A stretch of DNA of 5,033 nucleotides. Source: DASRWD01 sp044507975 (lineage in GTDB: Bacteria; Deinococcota; Deinococci; Deinococcales; Trueperaceae). The notes under the pieces were generated by a model. It worked only from the letters and a program-made list of their open reading frames with translations, did no database searches and was not told where the DNA came from. This document shows, one piece after another, positions 4,941 through 5,033 of this stretch. Made by a program: the position numbers and the translations under genes. Location of the stretch: contig JBIQIQ010000158.1 of assembly GCA_044507975.1 (NCBI GenBank), positions 1 to 5,033 on the forward strand. The letters run 5' to 3'. The stretch's first letter is position 1. The number at the start of each line of letters is the position of its first letter.

Positions 4941-4961
4941 GCGGCAAGAACTTCCTGCCGC
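4941..4961 (+). repeat. Second hairpin in the tRNA spacer
   Basis: GCGGCA (4941-4946) pairs with TGCCGC (4956-4961) around a nine-base loop. It follows the GNRA-capped hairpin after two bases and ends 17 bases before tRNA-Tyr. It could be a processing landmark; chance in GC-rich DNA is not excluded. Confidence 0.4.
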
Positions 4962-4978
4962 GGCCGAGCGCGGGGCAC

Positions 4979-5033
4979 GGGTAGGTGCCCGAGTGGTTAA
5001 AGGGGACGGACTGTAAATCCGTTGGCTTATGCC
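4979..5033 (+). tRNA. tRNA-Tyr, anticodon GUA, 3' part cut by window edge
   Basis: The acceptor 5' strand GGGTAGG (4979-4985) is followed by TG and the CCCGAGTGGTTAAAGGGG D arm typical of class II tRNAs. Anticodon stem ACGGA/TCCGT (5006-5010, 5018-5022) encloses CTGTAAA with anticodon GTA at 5013-5015. The following TGGCTTATGCC begins the long variable arm expected of bacterial tRNA-Tyr. The T arm and acceptor 3' strand lie beyond the window. The Thr-Tyr order matches the common bacterial tRNA cluster that often precedes tuf. Confidence 0.95.

Overview
The window is a compact stretch of high-GC bacterial chromosome. All recognisable protein genes lie on the minus strand, and two tRNA genes lie on the plus strand at the right edge. 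A Bacillus-type chorismate mutase/DAHP synthase fusion, a minimal TatA-TatC pair, CCA-encoding tRNA genes and TANNNT boxes placed just before start codons together suggest a Deinococcus-Thermus relative, perhaps near Truepera. That placement is an inference from gene content and promoter style, not a phylogenetic result.

Layout from left to right: (1) 1-1120, minus: most of a glutaryl-CoA dehydrogenase-like acyl-CoA dehydrogenase, cut at its C-terminus by the window edge just before the catalytic glutamate. (2) 1143-1385, minus: an 80-residue protein of winged-helix appearance, 22 bp upstream of the dehydrogenase and probably the first gene of that two-gene unit. (3) 1386-1476: a spacer with an imperfect inverted repeat and a likely leaderless promoter. 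(4) 1477-4585, minus: a tight cluster transcribed tatA, tatC, CM/DAHP synthase, five-tetrad ferredoxin. Its gaps are 32 bp, a 38-bp overlap and 7 bp. (5) 4611-4772: a noncoding divergent spacer with GC-rich palindromes. (6) 4773-5033, plus: a good promoter, tRNA-Thr(UGU), a 75-nt spacer with two hairpins, and the 5' part of tRNA-Tyr(GUA), cut by the window end.

Functionally, tatA/tatC would build a minimal twin-arginine export pore in the inner membrane. The fused chorismate mutase/DAHP synthase commits carbon to aromatic amino acid synthesis and probably senses chorismate or prephenate. The ferredoxin-like protein has 20 cysteines in five groups of four and an unassigned electron-transfer role. 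The dehydrogenase belongs to lysine/tryptophan/benzoate-type glutaryl-CoA breakdown. No obvious pathway links the Tat, aroF and ferredoxin genes, so the cluster may be one of shared transcription only.

I see no mobile element, CRISPR array, phage gene or defence system. The points most worth a second look are the five cysteine tetrads with an internal twin-arginine-like motif, the chorismate mutase domain lacking the usual catalytic lysine, and the repeated TANNNT-5 nt-ATG arrangement that suggests leaderless transcripts.
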